NCBI GenBank assembly: GCA_947652735.1 | Contig: CANTEG010000003.1 | Location: forward strand, 1 to 64,000 | From: an uncultured Lachnospiraceae bacterium | GTDB taxonomy: Bacteria > Bacillota > Clostridia > Lachnospirales > Lachnospiraceae | DNA: 64,000 bases | Direction of reading: 5' to 3' | Part shown: positions 28,135-38,491 of the stretch, in pieces | Layout: each line of letters opens with the position of its first letter | Numbering within the stretch: position 1 is the first letter of the stretch | Notes under the pieces: generated by a model | The model's database searches: none | What the model was told of the DNA's origin: nothing | The model's input: only the letters and a program-made list of their open reading frames with translations | Program-made: the position numbers and the translations under genes

Positions 28135-28977
28135 ATGGGAATTAAGACGTACAACCCATATACACCTTCTAGAAGGAACATGACTGGTCTTGATTTTGAG
28201 GAAATTACAAAGAGCACTCCTGAGAAGTCTCTTTTAGCTAAGAAAACAAAGACAGCCGGTCGTAACAATCAGGGAAAAATCACAGTGAGACATCACGGTG
28301 GTGGAAATAGACAAAAATACAGAATCATCGATTTCAAGAGAAGAAAAGATGATATACCTGCTAAGGTGGCAGCAATCGAGTATGACCCGAACAGAACTGC
28401 AAACATTGCACTTCTTCATTATGTAGATGGCGAGAAGGCATACATTATTGCTCCTGTAGGACTTAAGGTCGGCGATGAGCTTATGAACGGTTCAAACGCA
28501 GAGGTTAAGGTTGGCAACTGCCTGCCACTTGCTGATATTCCGGTTGGTACGGAAATTCACAACATCGAGCTTTATCCTGGTAAGGGCGCACAGCTTGTTC
28601 GTTCAGCAGGTAACTCCGCTCAGCTTATGGCTAAGGAGGGAAAGAATGCAACACTTCGTCTTCCTTCAGGTGAGATGAGAATGGTTCCTATCGTTTGTCG
28701 TGCAACAATCGGTCAGGTTGGAAATATTGAGCACGGACTTGTTAACATCGGTAAGGCGGGACGTAAGCGTCACATGGGAGTAAGACCTACAGTAAGAGGT
28801 TCTGTTATGAACCCGAACGACCATCCACATGGTGGTGGTGAAGGTAGAACCAGTATTGGTAGACCAGGACCATCTACTCCATGGGGTAAGCCGGCACTGG
28901 GACTTAAGACCAGAAAGAAGAATAAACAGTCTAACAAGATGATAATAAGAACAAGAGACGGTAAGAACGTTAAGTAA
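28135..28977 (+). CDS. rplB: Ribosomal protein L2
   Basis: 280 residues, usual length. Shows the conserved C-terminal block around [17 protein letters not shown], with the histidine important for peptidyl transfer, and [12 protein letters not shown] in the N-terminal part. AAAGGAG precedes the ATG. Confidence 0.98.
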   Translation: MGIKTYNPYTPSRRNMTGLDFEEITKSTPEKSLLAKKTKTAGRNNQGKITVRHHGGGNRQKYRIIDFKRRKDDIPAKVAAIEYDPNRTANIALLHYVDGEKAYIIAPVGLKVGDELMNGSNAEVKVGNCLPLADIPVGTEIHNIELYPGKGAQLVRSAGNSAQLMAKEGKNATLRLPSGEMRMVPIVCRATIGQVGNIEHGLVNIGKAGRKRHMGVRPTVRGSVMNPNDHPHGGGEGRTSIGRPGPSTPWGKPALGLKTRKKNKQSNKMIIRTRDGKNVK

Positions 28978-28988
28978 GGAGGTAACAT

Positions 28989-29270
28989 ATGGCTCGTTCA
29001 TTAAAAAAAGGACCATTTGCAGATGATTATTTATTAAAGAAAATAGATGCTCTTAATGCGGCAAATGATAAGCAGGTTATTAAGACCTGGTCACGTCGCT
29101 CAACTATCTTTCCTTCATTTGTAGGTCATACAATAGCAGTATATGATGGAAGAAAGCATGTGCCTGTATATGTAACTGAGGATATGGTTGGCCATAAGCT
29201 TGGTGAGTTCGTTGCAACCAGAACATACAGAGGACATGGCAAGGATGAGAAAAAGGGTAAGAAGAGATAA
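28989..29270 (+). CDS. rpsS: Ribosomal protein S19
   Basis: 93 residues, [10 protein letters not shown] start and the [21 protein letters not shown] core typical of S19, a 30S head protein contacting the A-site tRNA region. It follows rplB by 11 bp with AAGGAGG in between. Confidence 0.98.
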   Translation: MARSLKKGPFADDYLLKKIDALNAANDKQVIKTWSRRSTIFPSFVGHTIAVYDGRKHVPVYVTEDMVGHKLGEFVATRTYRGHGKDEKKGKKR

Positions 29271-29290
29271 GTTGAAAGGAGGAGACATTC

Positions 29291-29677
29291 ATGGCAAAAG
29301 GACATAGATCCCAAATTAAGAGACTCAGAAATGAGAACAAGGATACAAGACCAAAAGCTACAGTATCTTACGCCAGAGTTTCAGTGACAAAGGCATGTTT
29401 CGTATTAGATGCAATAAGAGGCAAGGATGTAACTTCAGCACTTGGTATTCTTGCTTATAACAACAGATATGCTTCAAAGGTTATCGAGAAGCTTTTAAAG
29501 TCTGCTATTGCAAATGCAGAGAATAACAACGGAATGAAGGCAGAGGACCTTTACATTGCAGAATGTTATGCAAATAAAGGACCGACAATGAAGAGAATTC
29601 AACCAAGGGCACAGGGTAGGGCTTACAGAATCGAGAAGAGAACAAGCCACATTACAATTGTGCTGGATGAAAGATAG
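29291..29677 (+). CDS. rplV: Ribosomal protein L22
   Basis: 128 residues. The conserved beta-hairpin end, PRAQGRAYRIEKRTSHITI, which lines the exit tunnel and is a macrolide-resistance site in the family, is complete. AAAGGAGGAG stands upstream. Confidence 0.98.
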   Translation: MAKGHRSQIKRLRNENKDTRPKATVSYARVSVTKACFVLDAIRGKDVTSALGILAYNNRYASKVIEKLLKSAIANAENNNGMKAEDLYIAECYANKGPTMKRIQPRAQGRAYRIEKRTSHITIVLDER

Positions 29678-29689
29678 GAGGTAAGCAGA

Positions 29690-30355
29690 GTGGGACAGAA
29701 GGTTAATCCACATGGTTTAAGAGTTGGAATAATCAAGGATTGGGATTCAAAGTGGTATGCTGATACCAAGAACGGTGAATTCGCAAACAACCTTGTTGAA
29801 GACTATAAAATCAGAGAGTATTTAAAGAAAGAGCTTTATGCGGCAAATATTTCTAAGATTGAGATAGAGAGAACAGCAGACCGGGTAAAGGTTAGTGTAT
29901 ATACTGCAAAGCCTGGTGTCGTAATAGGTAAGGGTGGAGCCGGTATTGAGAAAGTTAAGACTAAGGTTCAGAAGCTTACTTCCAAGAAGCTTATCATCGA
30001 CATTAAGGAAATCAAGAAACCAGATTTGGATGCACAGCTTGTTGCAGAGAATATTGCAGCACAGCTTGAGAACCGTATCTCTTTCAGAAGAGCAATGAAG
30101 TCATGCATGGGCAGAACAATGAGAGCCGGTGCACTTGGTATTAAGACTGCATGTTCAGGAAGACTTGGCGGAGCAGATATGGCAAGAACAGAGTTTTATA
30201 GTGAGGGAACAATACCACTTCAGACTCTTCGTGCTGATATTGATTATGGATTTGCTGAGGCGGATACAACATACGGTAAAGTTGGTGTTAAGACATGGAT
30301 TTACCACGGAGAAGTACTTCCTACGAAGGGAAATAAGGAAGGGAGCGATAAATAA
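29690..30355 (+). CDS. rpsC: Ribosomal protein S3
   Basis: 221 residues. Starts with GTG at 29690 after [24 protein letters not shown] is the standard S3 beginning. A KH-type motif [14 protein letters not shown] follows. S3 lines the mRNA entry of the 30S subunit. The stop codon overlaps the rplP start (TAATG). Confidence 0.98.
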   Translation: MGQKVNPHGLRVGIIKDWDSKWYADTKNGEFANNLVEDYKIREYLKKELYAANISKIEIERTADRVKVSVYTAKPGVVIGKGGAGIEKVKTKVQKLTSKKLIIDIKEIKKPDLDAQLVAENIAAQLENRISFRRAMKSCMGRTMRAGALGIKTACSGRLGGADMARTEFYSEGTIPLQTLRADIDYGFAEADTTYGKVGVKTWIYHGEVLPTKGNKEGSDK

Positions 30356-30789
30356 TGTTAATGCCTAAAAGAGTTAAGCGTCGTAAACAGTTCAGAGGTT
30401 CTATGGCAGGTAAGGCGCTTAGAGGAAATAAAATAACAAACGGTGAATATGGTATCGTGGCTATGGAGCCTGCATGGATTAAGTCAAACCAGATAGAGGC
30501 AGCCCGTATTGCCATGACACGTTATGTAAAGCGTAATGGTAAGGTTTGGATTAAAATATTCCCTGATAAGCCTGTAACGGCTAAGCCGGCTGAAACCCGT
30601 ATGGGTTCAGGTAAGGGTTCCCTTGAGTACTGGGTAGCAGTAGTTAAGCCAGGCAGAGTTCTTTTTGAGATTGCCGGTGTACCAGAGGAAACTGCAAGAG
30701 AGGCACTTCGTCTCGCAGTACACAAATTACCATTAAAGTGTAAGATAGTTGCTAAGGCGGACTTAGAAGTTGAAGAGGGAGGTAAATAG
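30355..30789 (+). CDS. rplP: Ribosomal protein L16
   Basis: 144 residues. [15 protein letters not shown] start and the conserved [16 protein letters not shown] block with the tRNA-contacting region. Either the ATG at 30355 or at 30361 could be used; the former overlaps the rpsC stop and is typical of the family. Confidence 0.98.
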   Translation: MLMPKRVKRRKQFRGSMAGKALRGNKITNGEYGIVAMEPAWIKSNQIEAARIAMTRYVKRNGKVWIKIFPDKPVTAKPAETRMGSGKGSLEYWVAVVKPGRVLFEIAGVPEETAREALRLAVHKLPLKCKIVAKADLEVEEGGK

Positions 30790-30791
30790 CA

Positions 30792-30992
30792 GTGAAGCTT
30801 AAGGAATATAAAGAAGAATTAAAGGCAAAATCACTTGAGGATTTACAGAGCGATTTAGTAGCTGCTAAGAAGGAATTATTTAATTTAAGATTCCAGAATG
30901 CCACTAATCAGCTTGAAAATACAAGCAGAATTAAGGATGTTAGAAAAAACATCGCAAGAATTCAGACAGTTATAGCCCAGAAGGCTGAGTAA
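30792..30992 (+). CDS. rpmC: Ribosomal protein L29
   Basis: 66 residues, GTG start two bases after rplP. Two-helix L29 with the [19 protein letters not shown] signature. It borders the tunnel exit near L23. Confidence 0.97.
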   Translation: MKLKEYKEELKAKSLEDLQSDLVAAKKELFNLRFQNATNQLENTSRIKDVRKNIARIQTVIAQKAE

Positions 30993-31015
30993 TTATCGTA
31001 AAAGGAGGAAATATT

Positions 31016-31270
31016 GTGGACAGAAATCTGAGAAAAACACGTGTAGGTTTAGTTACAAGTGATAAGATGGATAAGACAATTGTTGTGTCAATCGTTGATA
31101 ATGTAAAGCATCCTCTTTACGGTAAAATTGTAAAGAGAACTTACAAGCTCAAGGCTCATGATGAGAATAATGAGTGCAAGATTGGTGATAGAGTAAGAGT
31201 TATGGAGACAAGACCACTTTCAAAGGATAAGAGATGGAGACTTGTTGAGATAATTGAAAAGGCTAAGTAA
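31016..31270 (+). CDS. rpsQ: Ribosomal protein S17
   Basis: 84 residues with GTG start after [26 protein letters not shown] and the [16 protein letters not shown] block identify S17, an early 30S assembly protein. Confidence 0.97.
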   Translation: MDRNLRKTRVGLVTSDKMDKTIVVSIVDNVKHPLYGKIVKRTYKLKAHDENNECKIGDRVRVMETRPLSKDKRWRLVEIIEKAK

Positions 31271-31284
31271 GGGAGGCGTAAACA

Positions 31285-31653
31285 ATGGTTCAGCAGGAAA
31301 CAAGACTCAAGGTTGCTGATAATACAGGTGCTAAGGAAATCCTTTGTATCAGAGTATTAGGCGGTTCAACCAGAAGATATGCAAACATCGGTGATATCAT
31401 AGTTGCCTCTGTTAAAGATGCAACACCAGGCGGAGTTGTAAAGAAGGGTGACGTTGTAAAGGCAGTAGTTGTACGTTCAAAGAAGGGCGCACGCCGTAAG
31501 GACGGTTCATACATTAAGTTTGATGAAAACGCAGCAGTTATTATAAGAGATGACGGAAACCCAAGAGGAACCCGTATATTTGGACCTGTAGCAAGAGAGC
31601 TTCGTGATAAGAAGTTTATGAAGATAGTATCTCTTGCACCAGAAGTATTATAG
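31285..31653 (+). CDS. rplN: Ribosomal protein L14
   Basis: 122 residues, exactly the usual length. [17 protein letters not shown] start and [16 protein letters not shown] end are diagnostic. L14 forms an intersubunit bridge. First gene of the classical spc part, but with no separate promoter that I can see. Confidence 0.98.
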   Translation: MVQQETRLKVADNTGAKEILCIRVLGGSTRRYANIGDIIVASVKDATPGGVVKKGDVVKAVVVRSKKGARRKDGSYIKFDENAAVIIRDDGNPRGTRIFGPVARELRDKKFMKIVSLAPEVL

Positions 31654-31665
31654 GAGGTAAAGACT

Positions 31666-31983
31666 GTGGCAACAATGAAAATCAAAAAAGACGATCTTGT
31701 CAAAGTAATTGCCGGCAAGGATAAAGGCAAAGAAGGAAAAGTATTGGCAGTTGATACTAAGAATAATACAGTTTTAGTTGAAGGTGTTAATATTGTTCAC
31801 AGACACAGCAAGCCTAGTATGCAGAATCAGCAGGGCGGAATTATAGATAAAGAAGCTCCTATCGATATATCTAACGTAATGTACCTTTACAAGGGTAAGC
31901 CGGTAAGAATCGGATTTACAGGCGAGAAAAAGGACAAGGTAAGAGTGGCAAAGGTAAACGGCAAGCTCGAAGTCATCGATTAG
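31666..31983 (+). CDS. rplX: Ribosomal protein L24
   Basis: 105 residues, GTG start after AGGAGG. KOW motif near the start (DLVKVIAGKDKGKEGKV). An assembly initiator of the 50S subunit. Confidence 0.97.
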   Translation: MATMKIKKDDLVKVIAGKDKGKEGKVLAVDTKNNTVLVEGVNIVHRHSKPSMQNQQGGIIDKEAPIDISNVMYLYKGKPVRIGFTGEKKDKVRVAKVNGKLEVID

Positions 31984-32010
31984 GAATTATAGGAAAGGAG
32001 GCACAGCAAC

Positions 32011-32550
32011 TTGAGCAGACTTAAGGATATGTATAGCAATGAAATTAAAGATGCTATGACAAAAAAATTCGGATATAAAAATGTTATGCAGGTACCAAGG
32101 CTTGAAAAGATTGTTATCAACATGGGCGTTGGTGAGGCAAGAGAAAATGCTAAGGTATTGGATGCAGCTATAAAGGACCTTGAGACGATAACGGGTCAGA
32201 AGGCTGTTGTTACACGTGCGAAGAAGTCAGTTGCAAACTTCAAGCTTAGAGAGGGTATGCCTATAGGATGTAAGGTTACTCTTCGTGGAGAGAAGATGTA
32301 TGAGTTTACTGACAGACTTGTGAACCTTGCACTTCCACGTGTACGTGATTTTAGAGGTGTTAATCCTAATGCATTTGACGGTAGAGGAAACTACGCACTT
32401 GGCATTAAGGAACAGCTTATTTTCCCGGAAATAGAGTACGATAAGATTGATAAGGTAAGAGGTATGGACATTATATTTGTTACTACGGCAAATACTGATG
32501 AGGAAGCTCGTGAATTATTAGGTCTTTTCGGTATGCCATTTAAGAAGTAA
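32011..32550 (+). CDS. rplE: Ribosomal protein L5
   Basis: 179 residues starting with TTG at 32011, supported by AAAGGAGG about 10 bp upstream; the first residues [15 protein letters not shown] fit the family start. [15 protein letters not shown] and the [16 protein letters not shown] end are typical. L5 binds 5S rRNA. Confidence 0.97.
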   Translation: MSRLKDMYSNEIKDAMTKKFGYKNVMQVPRLEKIVINMGVGEARENAKVLDAAIKDLETITGQKAVVTRAKKSVANFKLREGMPIGCKVTLRGEKMYEFTDRLVNLALPRVRDFRGVNPNAFDGRGNYALGIKEQLIFPEIEYDKIDKVRGMDIIFVTTANTDEEARELLGLFGMPFKK

Positions 32551-32564
32551 TAGGAGGGATTAAC

Positions 32565-32750
32565 ATGGCTAAAACATCAATGAAGATTAAGCAGCAGCGT
32601 CCTCAGAAGTTTTCAACAAGAGAGTACACTCGTTGCAAGATATGTGGTCGTCCACATGCATATTTGAGAAAATACGGAATCTGTAGAATCTGCTTCCGTG
32701 ATTTAGCATATAAGGGACAGATACCGGGCGTTAAGAAGTCAAGTTGGTAA
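32565..32750 (+). CDS. rpsZ: Ribosomal protein S14, zinc-binding type
   Basis: 61 residues, the short zinc form, with C24, C27, C40 and C43 (CKIC and CRIC). It is the normal S14 of Firmicutes under zinc-replete conditions. Its stop codon is followed directly by a tandem repeat array, which breaks the otherwise tight spacing of this operon. Confidence 0.97.
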   Translation: MAKTSMKIKQQRPQKFSTREYTRCKICGRPHAYLRKYGICRICFRDLAYKGQIPGVKKSSW

Positions 32751-32752
32751 AT

Positions 32753-32957
32753 GTCCTAAGGAGGGACCCACGAAGTGGGAGGATACCTTAGGACAGTCCC
32801 ACGGAGCAAAGGGACCCACGAAGTGGGAGGATGCCTTAGGACAGACCCGCAGAGCAAAGGGGTCCGCGAAGTGGGAAGCTTTCTTAGGACAGACCCGCGG
32901 AGAGTGGGAGGGACAGGTCCTCAGGACTCCGTCTGCTACGCAGACACCTCAGGACAA
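32753..32957 (+). repeat. Tandem palindromic repeat array inside the ribosomal operon
   Basis: About 205 bp of G+C-rich repeats between rpsZ and rpsH. Three units start at 32763, 32811 and 32859, an exact 48-bp period, each with a CCCAC-GAA-GTGGG-type hairpin and a CTTAGGACAG end. The first unit is framed by GTCCTAAGG and CCTTAGGAC, a perfect dyad also present at 38409-38449. A fourth, different unit (32918-32954) is TCCTCAGGA...CCTCAGGA, and its reverse complement recurs at 42558-42594 with about 34 of 37 positions alike. The array holds an open frame only because its period is a multiple of three. Confidence 0.85.
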
Positions 32958-32998
32958 ACCACGCAGCAATTTCTAAATAAATAGGAGGCAAAAGAATT

Positions 32999-33400
32999 AT
33001 GTCAATGAGCGATCCAATTGCAGATATGCTTACAAGAATCCGTAATGCAAATACTGCAAAACATGATACAGTAGATATACCAGCATCAAAGATGAAGCTG
33101 GCGATTGCAGATATTCTTCTCAAAGAGGGTTATATCAAGGCAGTTGACGTTGTGGAGGAAGGAAACTTCAAGACAATAAAAATTACACTCAAGTACGGTG
33201 CAAATAAGAATGAGAAGATTCTTACAGGCCTTAAGAGAATTTCTAAGCCTGGTCTTCGTGTTTACGCATCAAAGGATGAGCTTCCAAAGGTTCTCGGAGG
33301 ACTTGGAACAGCTATTATCTCAACAAATAAGGGTGTACTTACAGATAAGGAAGCAAGAAAGCAGAATGTTGGCGGAGAAGTGCTTGCTTTCATTTGGTAA
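32999..33400 (+). CDS. rpsH: Ribosomal protein S8
   Basis: 133 residues. [19 protein letters not shown] start and the C-terminal [14 protein letters not shown] are typical. In enteric bacteria S8 represses the spc operon; here it lies directly after the repeat array, with its own AGGAGG site. Confidence 0.98.
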   Translation: MSMSDPIADMLTRIRNANTAKHDTVDIPASKMKLAIADILLKEGYIKAVDVVEEGNFKTIKITLKYGANKNEKILTGLKRISKPGLRVYASKDELPKVLGGLGTAIISTNKGVLTDKEARKQNVGGEVLAFIW

Positions 33401-33444
33401 TAAATAGATAATCTATCTGAAATAATATAAGGAGGACAGGCGAA

Positions 33445-33984
33445 ATGTCACGAATTGGAAGAATGCCTATCGCTGTACCAGCAGGTGTTACTGTTGATAT
33501 AGCAGAAAATAATAAGGTGACTGTAAATGGACCTAAGGGAACACTTGAGAGAGTGCTTCCGGCTGAGATGGAAATCACTCAGGAGGGTGCCGAGATATTG
33601 GTAAAGAGACCAAACGATTTAAAGAAGATGAAATCACTTCATGGTCTTACAAGAACACTTATTAACAACATGGTGGTTGGAGTTACGGAAGGGTATGTAA
33701 AGACTCTTGAGGTTAACGGTGTAGGTTACAGAGCTGCAAAGCAGGGAAGCAAGCTTACACTTTCTCTCGGATATTCACATCCTGTAGAGATGACTGACCC
33801 AGAGGGAATCACAACAGCAGTTGACGGAAACAAGATTACCGTAAGTGGTATTGATAAAGAGAAGGTTGGCCAGTACGCTGCCGAAATCAGAGAGAAGAGA
33901 AGACCTGAGCCATATAAGGGCAAGGGTATCAAGTATGATTACGAGGTTATCAGACGTAAGGTTGGTAAGACCGGTAAGAAATAA
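33445..33984 (+). CDS. rplF: Ribosomal protein L6
   Basis: 179 residues. [15 protein letters not shown] start and the C-terminal [13 protein letters not shown] signature. It lies near the sarcin-ricin loop where translation factors bind. Confidence 0.98.
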   Translation: MSRIGRMPIAVPAGVTVDIAENNKVTVNGPKGTLERVLPAEMEITQEGAEILVKRPNDLKKMKSLHGLTRTLINNMVVGVTEGYVKTLEVNGVGYRAAKQGSKLTLSLGYSHPVEMTDPEGITTAVDGNKITVSGIDKEKVGQYAAEIREKRRPEPYKGKGIKYDYEVIRRKVGKTGKK

Positions 33985-34000
33985 TTAAGGAGTGAATGAA

Positions 34001-34369
34001 ATGATTAAGAAGGAATCAAGAAGTGCTATACGCGCTAAAAAACATTTAAGAATTCGTAACCGTTTTAGCGGCACAGCGTCAAGACCTCGTTTAGCAGTAT
34101 TCAGAAGTAATAATCATATGTACGCTCAGATTATTGATGATACGGCAGGTCACACTTTAGTGTCAGCTTCAACAGTTCAGAAGGATGTAAAGGATCAGCT
34201 TGAGAAAACAAACGATGTGGCAGCAGCAGCATACCTTGGCACAGTAATTGCCAAGAGAGCACTCGATGCAGGCATCACGACTGTTGTTTTCGACAGAGGC
34301 GGTTATATATATCAGGGTAAGGTTCAGGCATTAGCAGACGCAGCAAGAGAAGCTGGATTAGAATTCTAA
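34001..34369 (+). CDS. rplR: Ribosomal protein L18
   Basis: 122 residues from ATG 34001, eight bases after AAGGAG. An ATG three codons upstream (33992) overlaps that site and is rejected. [19 protein letters not shown] and [24 protein letters not shown] are standard for L18, which binds 5S rRNA. Confidence 0.97.
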   Translation: MIKKESRSAIRAKKHLRIRNRFSGTASRPRLAVFRSNNHMYAQIIDDTAGHTLVSASTVQKDVKDQLEKTNDVAAAAYLGTVIAKRALDAGITTVVFDRGGYIYQGKVQALADAAREAGLEF

Positions 34370-34388
34370 TAAGGAGGAAAAGCGACGT

Positions 34389-34898
34389 ATGAAGCATGAA
34401 ATCATAGATGCCAGTAAGTTAGAATTGGAAGAAAATGTTGTAAACATTAAGCGTGTTACTAAGGTTGTTAAGGGCGGACGTAACATGAGATTCGCTGCTC
34501 TTGTAGTTGTGGGTGATAAGAATGGACATGTAGGTGCCGGTGTAGGAAAGGCAGCAGAAATTCCTGAAGCAATCCGCAAGGGTAAAGAGGACGCAATCAA
34601 GAAACTCGTTAAAGTAAACATAAACGAAAATGGAAGTATCCCTTATGATTGGGAGGGAAACTTTGGTAGTGCTAAGGTGTTACTTAAGTCTTCTCCAAAG
34701 GGTACCGGTATTATCGCAGGTGGTCCTGCCCGTTCCGTTTTGGAGCTTGCAGGCTACAAGAATATCCGTACAAAGTCCTTAGGTTCAAATAACAAGCAGA
34801 ACGTAGTTCTTGCTACTATCGAAGGTCTTTCAAAGATTAAAGCACCTGAAGAAATTGCAAGACTTCGTGGCAAATCTTTAGACGAGATTCTTAACTAA
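34389..34898 (+). CDS. rpsE: Ribosomal protein S5
   Basis: 169 residues. [19 protein letters not shown] and the [20 protein letters not shown] loop are typical S5, a fidelity-related protein at the mRNA entry. Confidence 0.98.
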   Translation: MKHEIIDASKLELEENVVNIKRVTKVVKGGRNMRFAALVVVGDKNGHVGAGVGKAAEIPEAIRKGKEDAIKKLVKVNINENGSIPYDWEGNFGSAKVLLKSSPKGTGIIAGGPARSVLELAGYKNIRTKSLGSNNKQNVVLATIEGLSKIKAPEEIARLRGKSLDEILN

Positions 34899-34913
34899 GG
34901 AGGTAATTGTAAA

Positions 34914-35096
34914 ATGGCAGATAAGTTAAAGGTTACATTAGTTAAGTCACCGATTGGAGCTATTCCAAAGCACAGGGCAACAGTAGAAGCACTTGGTTTA
35001 AGAAAGCTTAATAAGAGTGTTGAGCTACCTAACAATGTTGCTACTCTTGGAATGGTAAAGCAGGTTAGTCACTTGGTTAAGGTAGAAGAGATTTAA
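34914..35096 (+). CDS. rpmD: Ribosomal protein L30
   Basis: 60 residues, normal size. VTLVKSPIGAIPKHRATVEALGL and a GMVKQVSHLVKVEE end identify L30. Confidence 0.97.
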   Translation: MADKLKVTLVKSPIGAIPKHRATVEALGLRKLNKSVELPNNVATLGMVKQVSHLVKVEEI

Positions 35097-35126
35097 TGAA
35101 AGATTTGAATTAAAGGAGGTACAGTC

Positions 35127-35567
35127 ATGGATTTATCAAGCTTAAAGCCAGCCGAAGGTGCTGTTCAAAGCGATAATTTCAGAAGAGGCCGTGGTCATGG
35201 TTCAGGAAATGGCAAGACCGCAGGTAAGGGACACAAGGGTCAGAAGGCTCGTTCAGGTGCGCCAAGACCAGGCTTCGAGGGTGGTCAGATGCCACTTTAT
35301 AGAAGAATTCCAAAGAGAGGCTTCACATGTAGAAATCACAAGGAGATAGTTGCAATCAACGTATCCGTTCTTGACAGATTTGAGGATGGTTCAGAGGTAA
35401 CTGTTGCAACACTCATTGAGGCCGGAGTAATTAAAAATCCTAAAGATGGTGTTAAGATATTAGGAAATGGAGAGTTGACAAAGAAGCTTACCGTTAAGGT
35501 AAATGCCTTCAGTAAGTCTGCTGCTGAGAAGATTGAGGCTCTCGGCGGAAAAGTAGAGGTGATTTAG
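35127..35567 (+). CDS. rplO: Ribosomal protein L15
   Basis: 146 residues with the Gly-rich N-terminal extension ([20 protein letters not shown]) and the [18 protein letters not shown] block. It ends two bases before secY. Confidence 0.97.
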   Translation: MDLSSLKPAEGAVQSDNFRRGRGHGSGNGKTAGKGHKGQKARSGAPRPGFEGGQMPLYRRIPKRGFTCRNHKEIVAINVSVLDRFEDGSEVTVATLIEAGVIKNPKDGVKILGNGELTKKLTVKVNAFSKSAAEKIEALGGKVEVI

Positions 35568-35569
35568 GT

Positions 35570-36883
35570 ATGTTCAAAACCTTAAGAGATGCTCTTAGAG
35601 TAAAGGATATACGAAAGGGGTTACTCTTTACATTCTTTATTCTGGTTGTAGTCAGATTGGGATGTATAATTCCGGTACCAGGACTTGATACGGCAGCAAT
35701 CAAAGCATATATGGAGTCTGCATTCGGGGACGCCGGTGGACTGATTAGCACATTTACGGGCGGTTCATTTGAACAGATGTCAATATTTGCACTGAATGTC
35801 ACACCATATATCACATCTTCCATTATCATGCAGCTTCTCACCATAGCCATTCCTGCTCTTGAAGAGATGCAGAAGGACGGTGAGGATGGCCGTAAGAAGA
35901 TGACAGCCATCACTAGGTATGTGACAATTCTGCTTGCCATTATAGAAAGCTTAGGACTTGCAATTGGATTTGACAGAGGAAACTACTACACAATCAATAC
36001 AACGCTTGGATATTTTGTTGTACTCATCACACTTACCGCAGGTAGTGCCTTTGTTATGTGGCTTGGAGAAAAGGTTACAGAGTACGGTGTGGGAAATGGT
36101 ATTTCTATCATACTTTTGATAAACATTGTTTCAAGGATGCCGAGCGATTTTAAGGACCTTTATGTTATGTTCGTAAAGGGTAAGGATATTGTAGATCAGG
36201 TTATTGCAGTAGCCATTGTTTTGGGAGTTATATTGGTTACGGTTGTACTTGTTGTACTGCTTCAGGACGGTGTCAGAAAGATACCTGTCCAGTATGCACA
36301 GAAGGTACAGGGCAGACGAAATGTCGGCGGACAGCAGAGCCATATACCGCTTAAGGTAAATACCTCAAGTGTTATTCCTGTCATCTTTGCATCTTCAATA
36401 CTCTCAGTTCCATCTGTAGTAATGAACTTGTTTAATTTGAAAGCATCGGGAACTTGGGCAAAAATATTGGAGGGCTTAAATCAGGGATACTGGTGTAATC
36501 CGAACCATCCGTGGGCAAGCATAGGTTTGATTGTTTATATTCTTCTTGTTGTTTTCTTTGCATATTTCTATACATCGGTTACATTTAATCCGATGGAAAT
36601 AGCAAATAACATGAAGAAAGGCGGAGGATTTATTCCAGGTATCAGACCAGGTAAGCCTACTCAGGACTATCTGAATAAAATATTGAACTATATAGTATTT
36701 ATAGGAGCAGTTGGTCTTATAATAGTTGCTATCATTCCAATATTCTTTAACGGTTGGTTTGGAGCAAATGTTTCCTTTGGTGGAACATCACTTATCATTA
36801 TCGTAGGTGTTATTATAGAGACAATTAAGCAGATAGAGTCAAAGATGATTGTAAGGAATTATTCAGGATTCTTAAACAGCTAA
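35570..36883 (+). CDS. secY: Preprotein translocase subunit SecY
   Basis: 437 residues with about ten transmembrane helices. The channel of the Sec translocon. Signatures include VRLGCIIPVPGLD in helix 1, GGSFEQMSIFALNVTPYITSSI in the plug/helix 2 region (first 20 residues only are diagnostic) and IPVQYAQKVQGRR in the cytoplasmic loop. It starts two bases after rplO and is needed for export of the adhesin and other secreted proteins. Confidence 0.98.
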   Translation: MFKTLRDALRVKDIRKGLLFTFFILVVVRLGCIIPVPGLDTAAIKAYMESAFGDAGGLISTFTGGSFEQMSIFALNVTPYITSSIIMQLLTIAIPALEEMQKDGEDGRKKMTAITRYVTILLAIIESLGLAIGFDRGNYYTINTTLGYFVVLITLTAGSAFVMWLGEKVTEYGVGNGISIILLINIVSRMPSDFKDLYVMFVKGKDIVDQVIAVAIVLGVILVTVVLVVLLQDGVRKIPVQYAQKVQGRRNVGGQQSHIPLKVNTSSVIPVIFASSILSVPSVVMNLFNLKASGTWAKILEGLNQGYWCNPNHPWASIGLIVYILLVVFFAYFYTSVTFNPMEIANNMKKGGGFIPGIRPGKPTQDYLNKILNYIVFIGAVGLIIVAIIPIFFNGWFGANVSFGGTSLIIIVGVIIETIKQIESKMIVRNYSGFLNS

Positions 36884-36890
36884 TGAGTGA

Positions 36891-36930
36891 GGCTGTCGTA
36901 CAGAGATAAAAGCGACTCTGTGCGACAGCC
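36891..36930 (+). repeat. GGCTGTCG-type hairpin between secY and adk
   Basis: GGCTGTCGTACAGAG (36891-36905) pairs with CTCTGTGCGACAGCC (36916-36930), 15 bp with one G-T pair. No T-run follows, so it should not terminate. Its outer bases equal those of the ilvE terminator at 51324-51357, and related GGCTGTC/GACAGCC hairpins occur at 42430, 58389 and 60320. Confidence 0.7.
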
Positions 36931-36985
36931 CTGTTATGATATTAAAGAGTTATTAGAAAATATATGTATTAGGAGGTTGTGTTTT

Positions 36986-37630
36986 ATGAAGATAATTATG
37001 TTAGGAGCACCTGGTGCAGGTAAGGGAACACAGGCTAAAATGATAGCAGCAAAGTATGGTATACCACATATTTCAACAGGAGATATATTCAGGGCAAACA
37101 TAAAGAACAAAACAGAGCTTGGCGCAAAGGCTAAGGAGTATATGGATAAGGGTCTTCTTGTTCCGGATGAGCTTGTTGTAGACCTTATCATGGACAGATT
37201 TAAGGAAGATGATTGTAAGAATGGCTATGTGCTTGACGGTTTCCCAAGAACCATACCTCAGGCAGAGGCACTTGACAGTGCACTTTCAGCTAACGGTGAA
37301 AGTATAGATTATGCTATAAATGTTGAAGTTCCTGACGAGAACATCGTTAACAGAATGTCAGGAAGAAGAGCATGCGTAGGTTGTGGAGCAACTTATCACA
37401 TTAAGTACAATCCTCCAAAGGTCGAAGACAAATGTGACGCATGTAACGAGGCGCTTATCTTAAGGGATGATGATAAGCCAGAGACAGTATTAAACAGACT
37501 TTCCGTTTACCATGAGCAGACTCAGCCACTCATTGAATATTACACGAAGAAGGGTGTTATCGCTGAGGTTGATGGAACGGTAGACATGCAGGATGTGTTT
37601 AATGCGATTGTCAGTATATTAGGAGAGTAA
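36986..37630 (+). CDS. adk: Adenylate kinase, zinc-lid type
   Basis: 214 residues from ATG 36986 with AGGAGG upstream; the frame extends further 5' through the hairpin but without homology. P-loop [10 protein letters not shown] at residues 7-16, and a lid with four Cys (CVGC and CDAC) that bind zinc in Gram-positive enzymes. Makes 2 ADP from ATP and AMP. Confidence 0.98.
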   Translation: MKIIMLGAPGAGKGTQAKMIAAKYGIPHISTGDIFRANIKNKTELGAKAKEYMDKGLLVPDELVVDLIMDRFKEDDCKNGYVLDGFPRTIPQAEALDSALSANGESIDYAINVEVPDENIVNRMSGRRACVGCGATYHIKYNPPKVEDKCDACNEALILRDDDKPETVLNRLSVYHEQTQPLIEYYTKKGVIAEVDGTVDMQDVFNAIVSILGE

Positions 37631-37637
37631 GAAAAAA

Positions 37638-38405
37638 ATGGCTATTATTATTAAATCTCAAAGAGAAATCGAATTAATGAAGGAGGCTGGCAGAATACTT
37701 GCCATAACCCATGAGGAAATTAAGAAGATTATCAGACCGGGTATATCAACCTATGATATTGATAAGCGGGGAGAAGAGGTAATAAGAAGCTTTGGATGTA
37801 TACCATCATTTTTAAATTATAATGGTTATCCGGCGTCTATATGTACCTCGGTAAATGATGAAGTGGTACATGGTATTCCGTCAAAAAAGAGAATACTACA
37901 GGAGGGCGATATTATAAGCCTTGATGCCGGAGTAATATATAAGGGATATCATTCGGACTCAGCAAGAACTTATCCGGTGGGTGAGGTCAGCGAGAAAGCC
38001 GAGAAGCTTATGAAGGCTACAAAGGAAAGCTTCTTTGAGGCTCTGAAAGTGTGTAGGGAAGGAAACTATGTAAATGATATTTCAAAGGCAGTGTTTGATT
38101 ATATCACTGCAAGAGGTTACTCTGCCGTAAGAGATTTAGTGGGACATGGGGTCGGAGCAAATCTCCATGAGGCTCCAGAGGTTCCGAACTTCACGAGAAA
38201 CAGAAAAGGTCCAAAGCTTAAGGCGGGCATGACCATAGCTGTAGAGCCTATGATTAATATAGGTACTTATGAGGTAGAGTGGTTAGATGATGATTGGACG
38301 GTAGTTACGGCAGACGGAGAGCTTTCAGCACATTATGAGAATACAATTCTTATCACAGAGGGTGATCCGGTAATTCTGTCACAGGCAGAGGGGATTGAAT
38401 TATAG
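37638..38405 (+). CDS. map: Methionine aminopeptidase type I
   Basis: 255 residues. Metal ligands visible: D in ISLDAGVIYKGYHSD (two Asp), H in LVGHGVGANLHEAP, E in AVEPMI and E near the C-terminus (HYENTIL). Removes initiator methionine. In many Firmicutes a small KOW-domain gene sits between map and infA; here only a palindromic repeat does. Confidence 0.97.
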   Translation: MAIIIKSQREIELMKEAGRILAITHEEIKKIIRPGISTYDIDKRGEEVIRSFGCIPSFLNYNGYPASICTSVNDEVVHGIPSKKRILQEGDIISLDAGVIYKGYHSDSARTYPVGEVSEKAEKLMKATKESFFEALKVCREGNYVNDISKAVFDYITARGYSAVRDLVGHGVGANLHEAPEVPNFTRNRKGPKLKAGMTIAVEPMINIGTYEVEWLDDDWTVVTADGELSAHYENTILITEGDPVILSQAEGIEL

Positions 38406-38408
38406 TAT

Positions 38409-38467
38409 GTCCTAAGGAGAGACCCACTTGCGGGAGGATACCTTAGGACCAGCACGCACCAGCGTGC
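38409..38467 (+). repeat. CCTAAGG-type palindromic repeat between map and infA
   Basis: GTCCTAAGG (38409-38417) and CCTTAGGAC (38441-38449) are perfect reverse complements, enclosing GACCCAC..CGGGAGG as in the rpsZ-rpsH array. A second hairpin, GCACGC-ACCA-GCGTGC (38452-38467), follows and reappears as GCACGC-TGAT-GCGTGC at 41753-41768. Confidence 0.8.
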
Positions 38468-38491
38468 AGCAGAATATAGGAGGAACAGTTT

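Noticed and set aside
32753-32957. Possible CRISPR array
   Set aside because: Units are contiguous without unique spacers of constant length, contain strong internal dyads and have no cas genes nearby.
32775-32984. 69-codon open frame with 16-residue periodicity (LRTDP units) in the rpsZ-rpsH gap
   Set aside because: It is a by-product of the 48-bp DNA repeat, whose period is a multiple of three. No ribosome binding site, and the hairpins explain the conservation.
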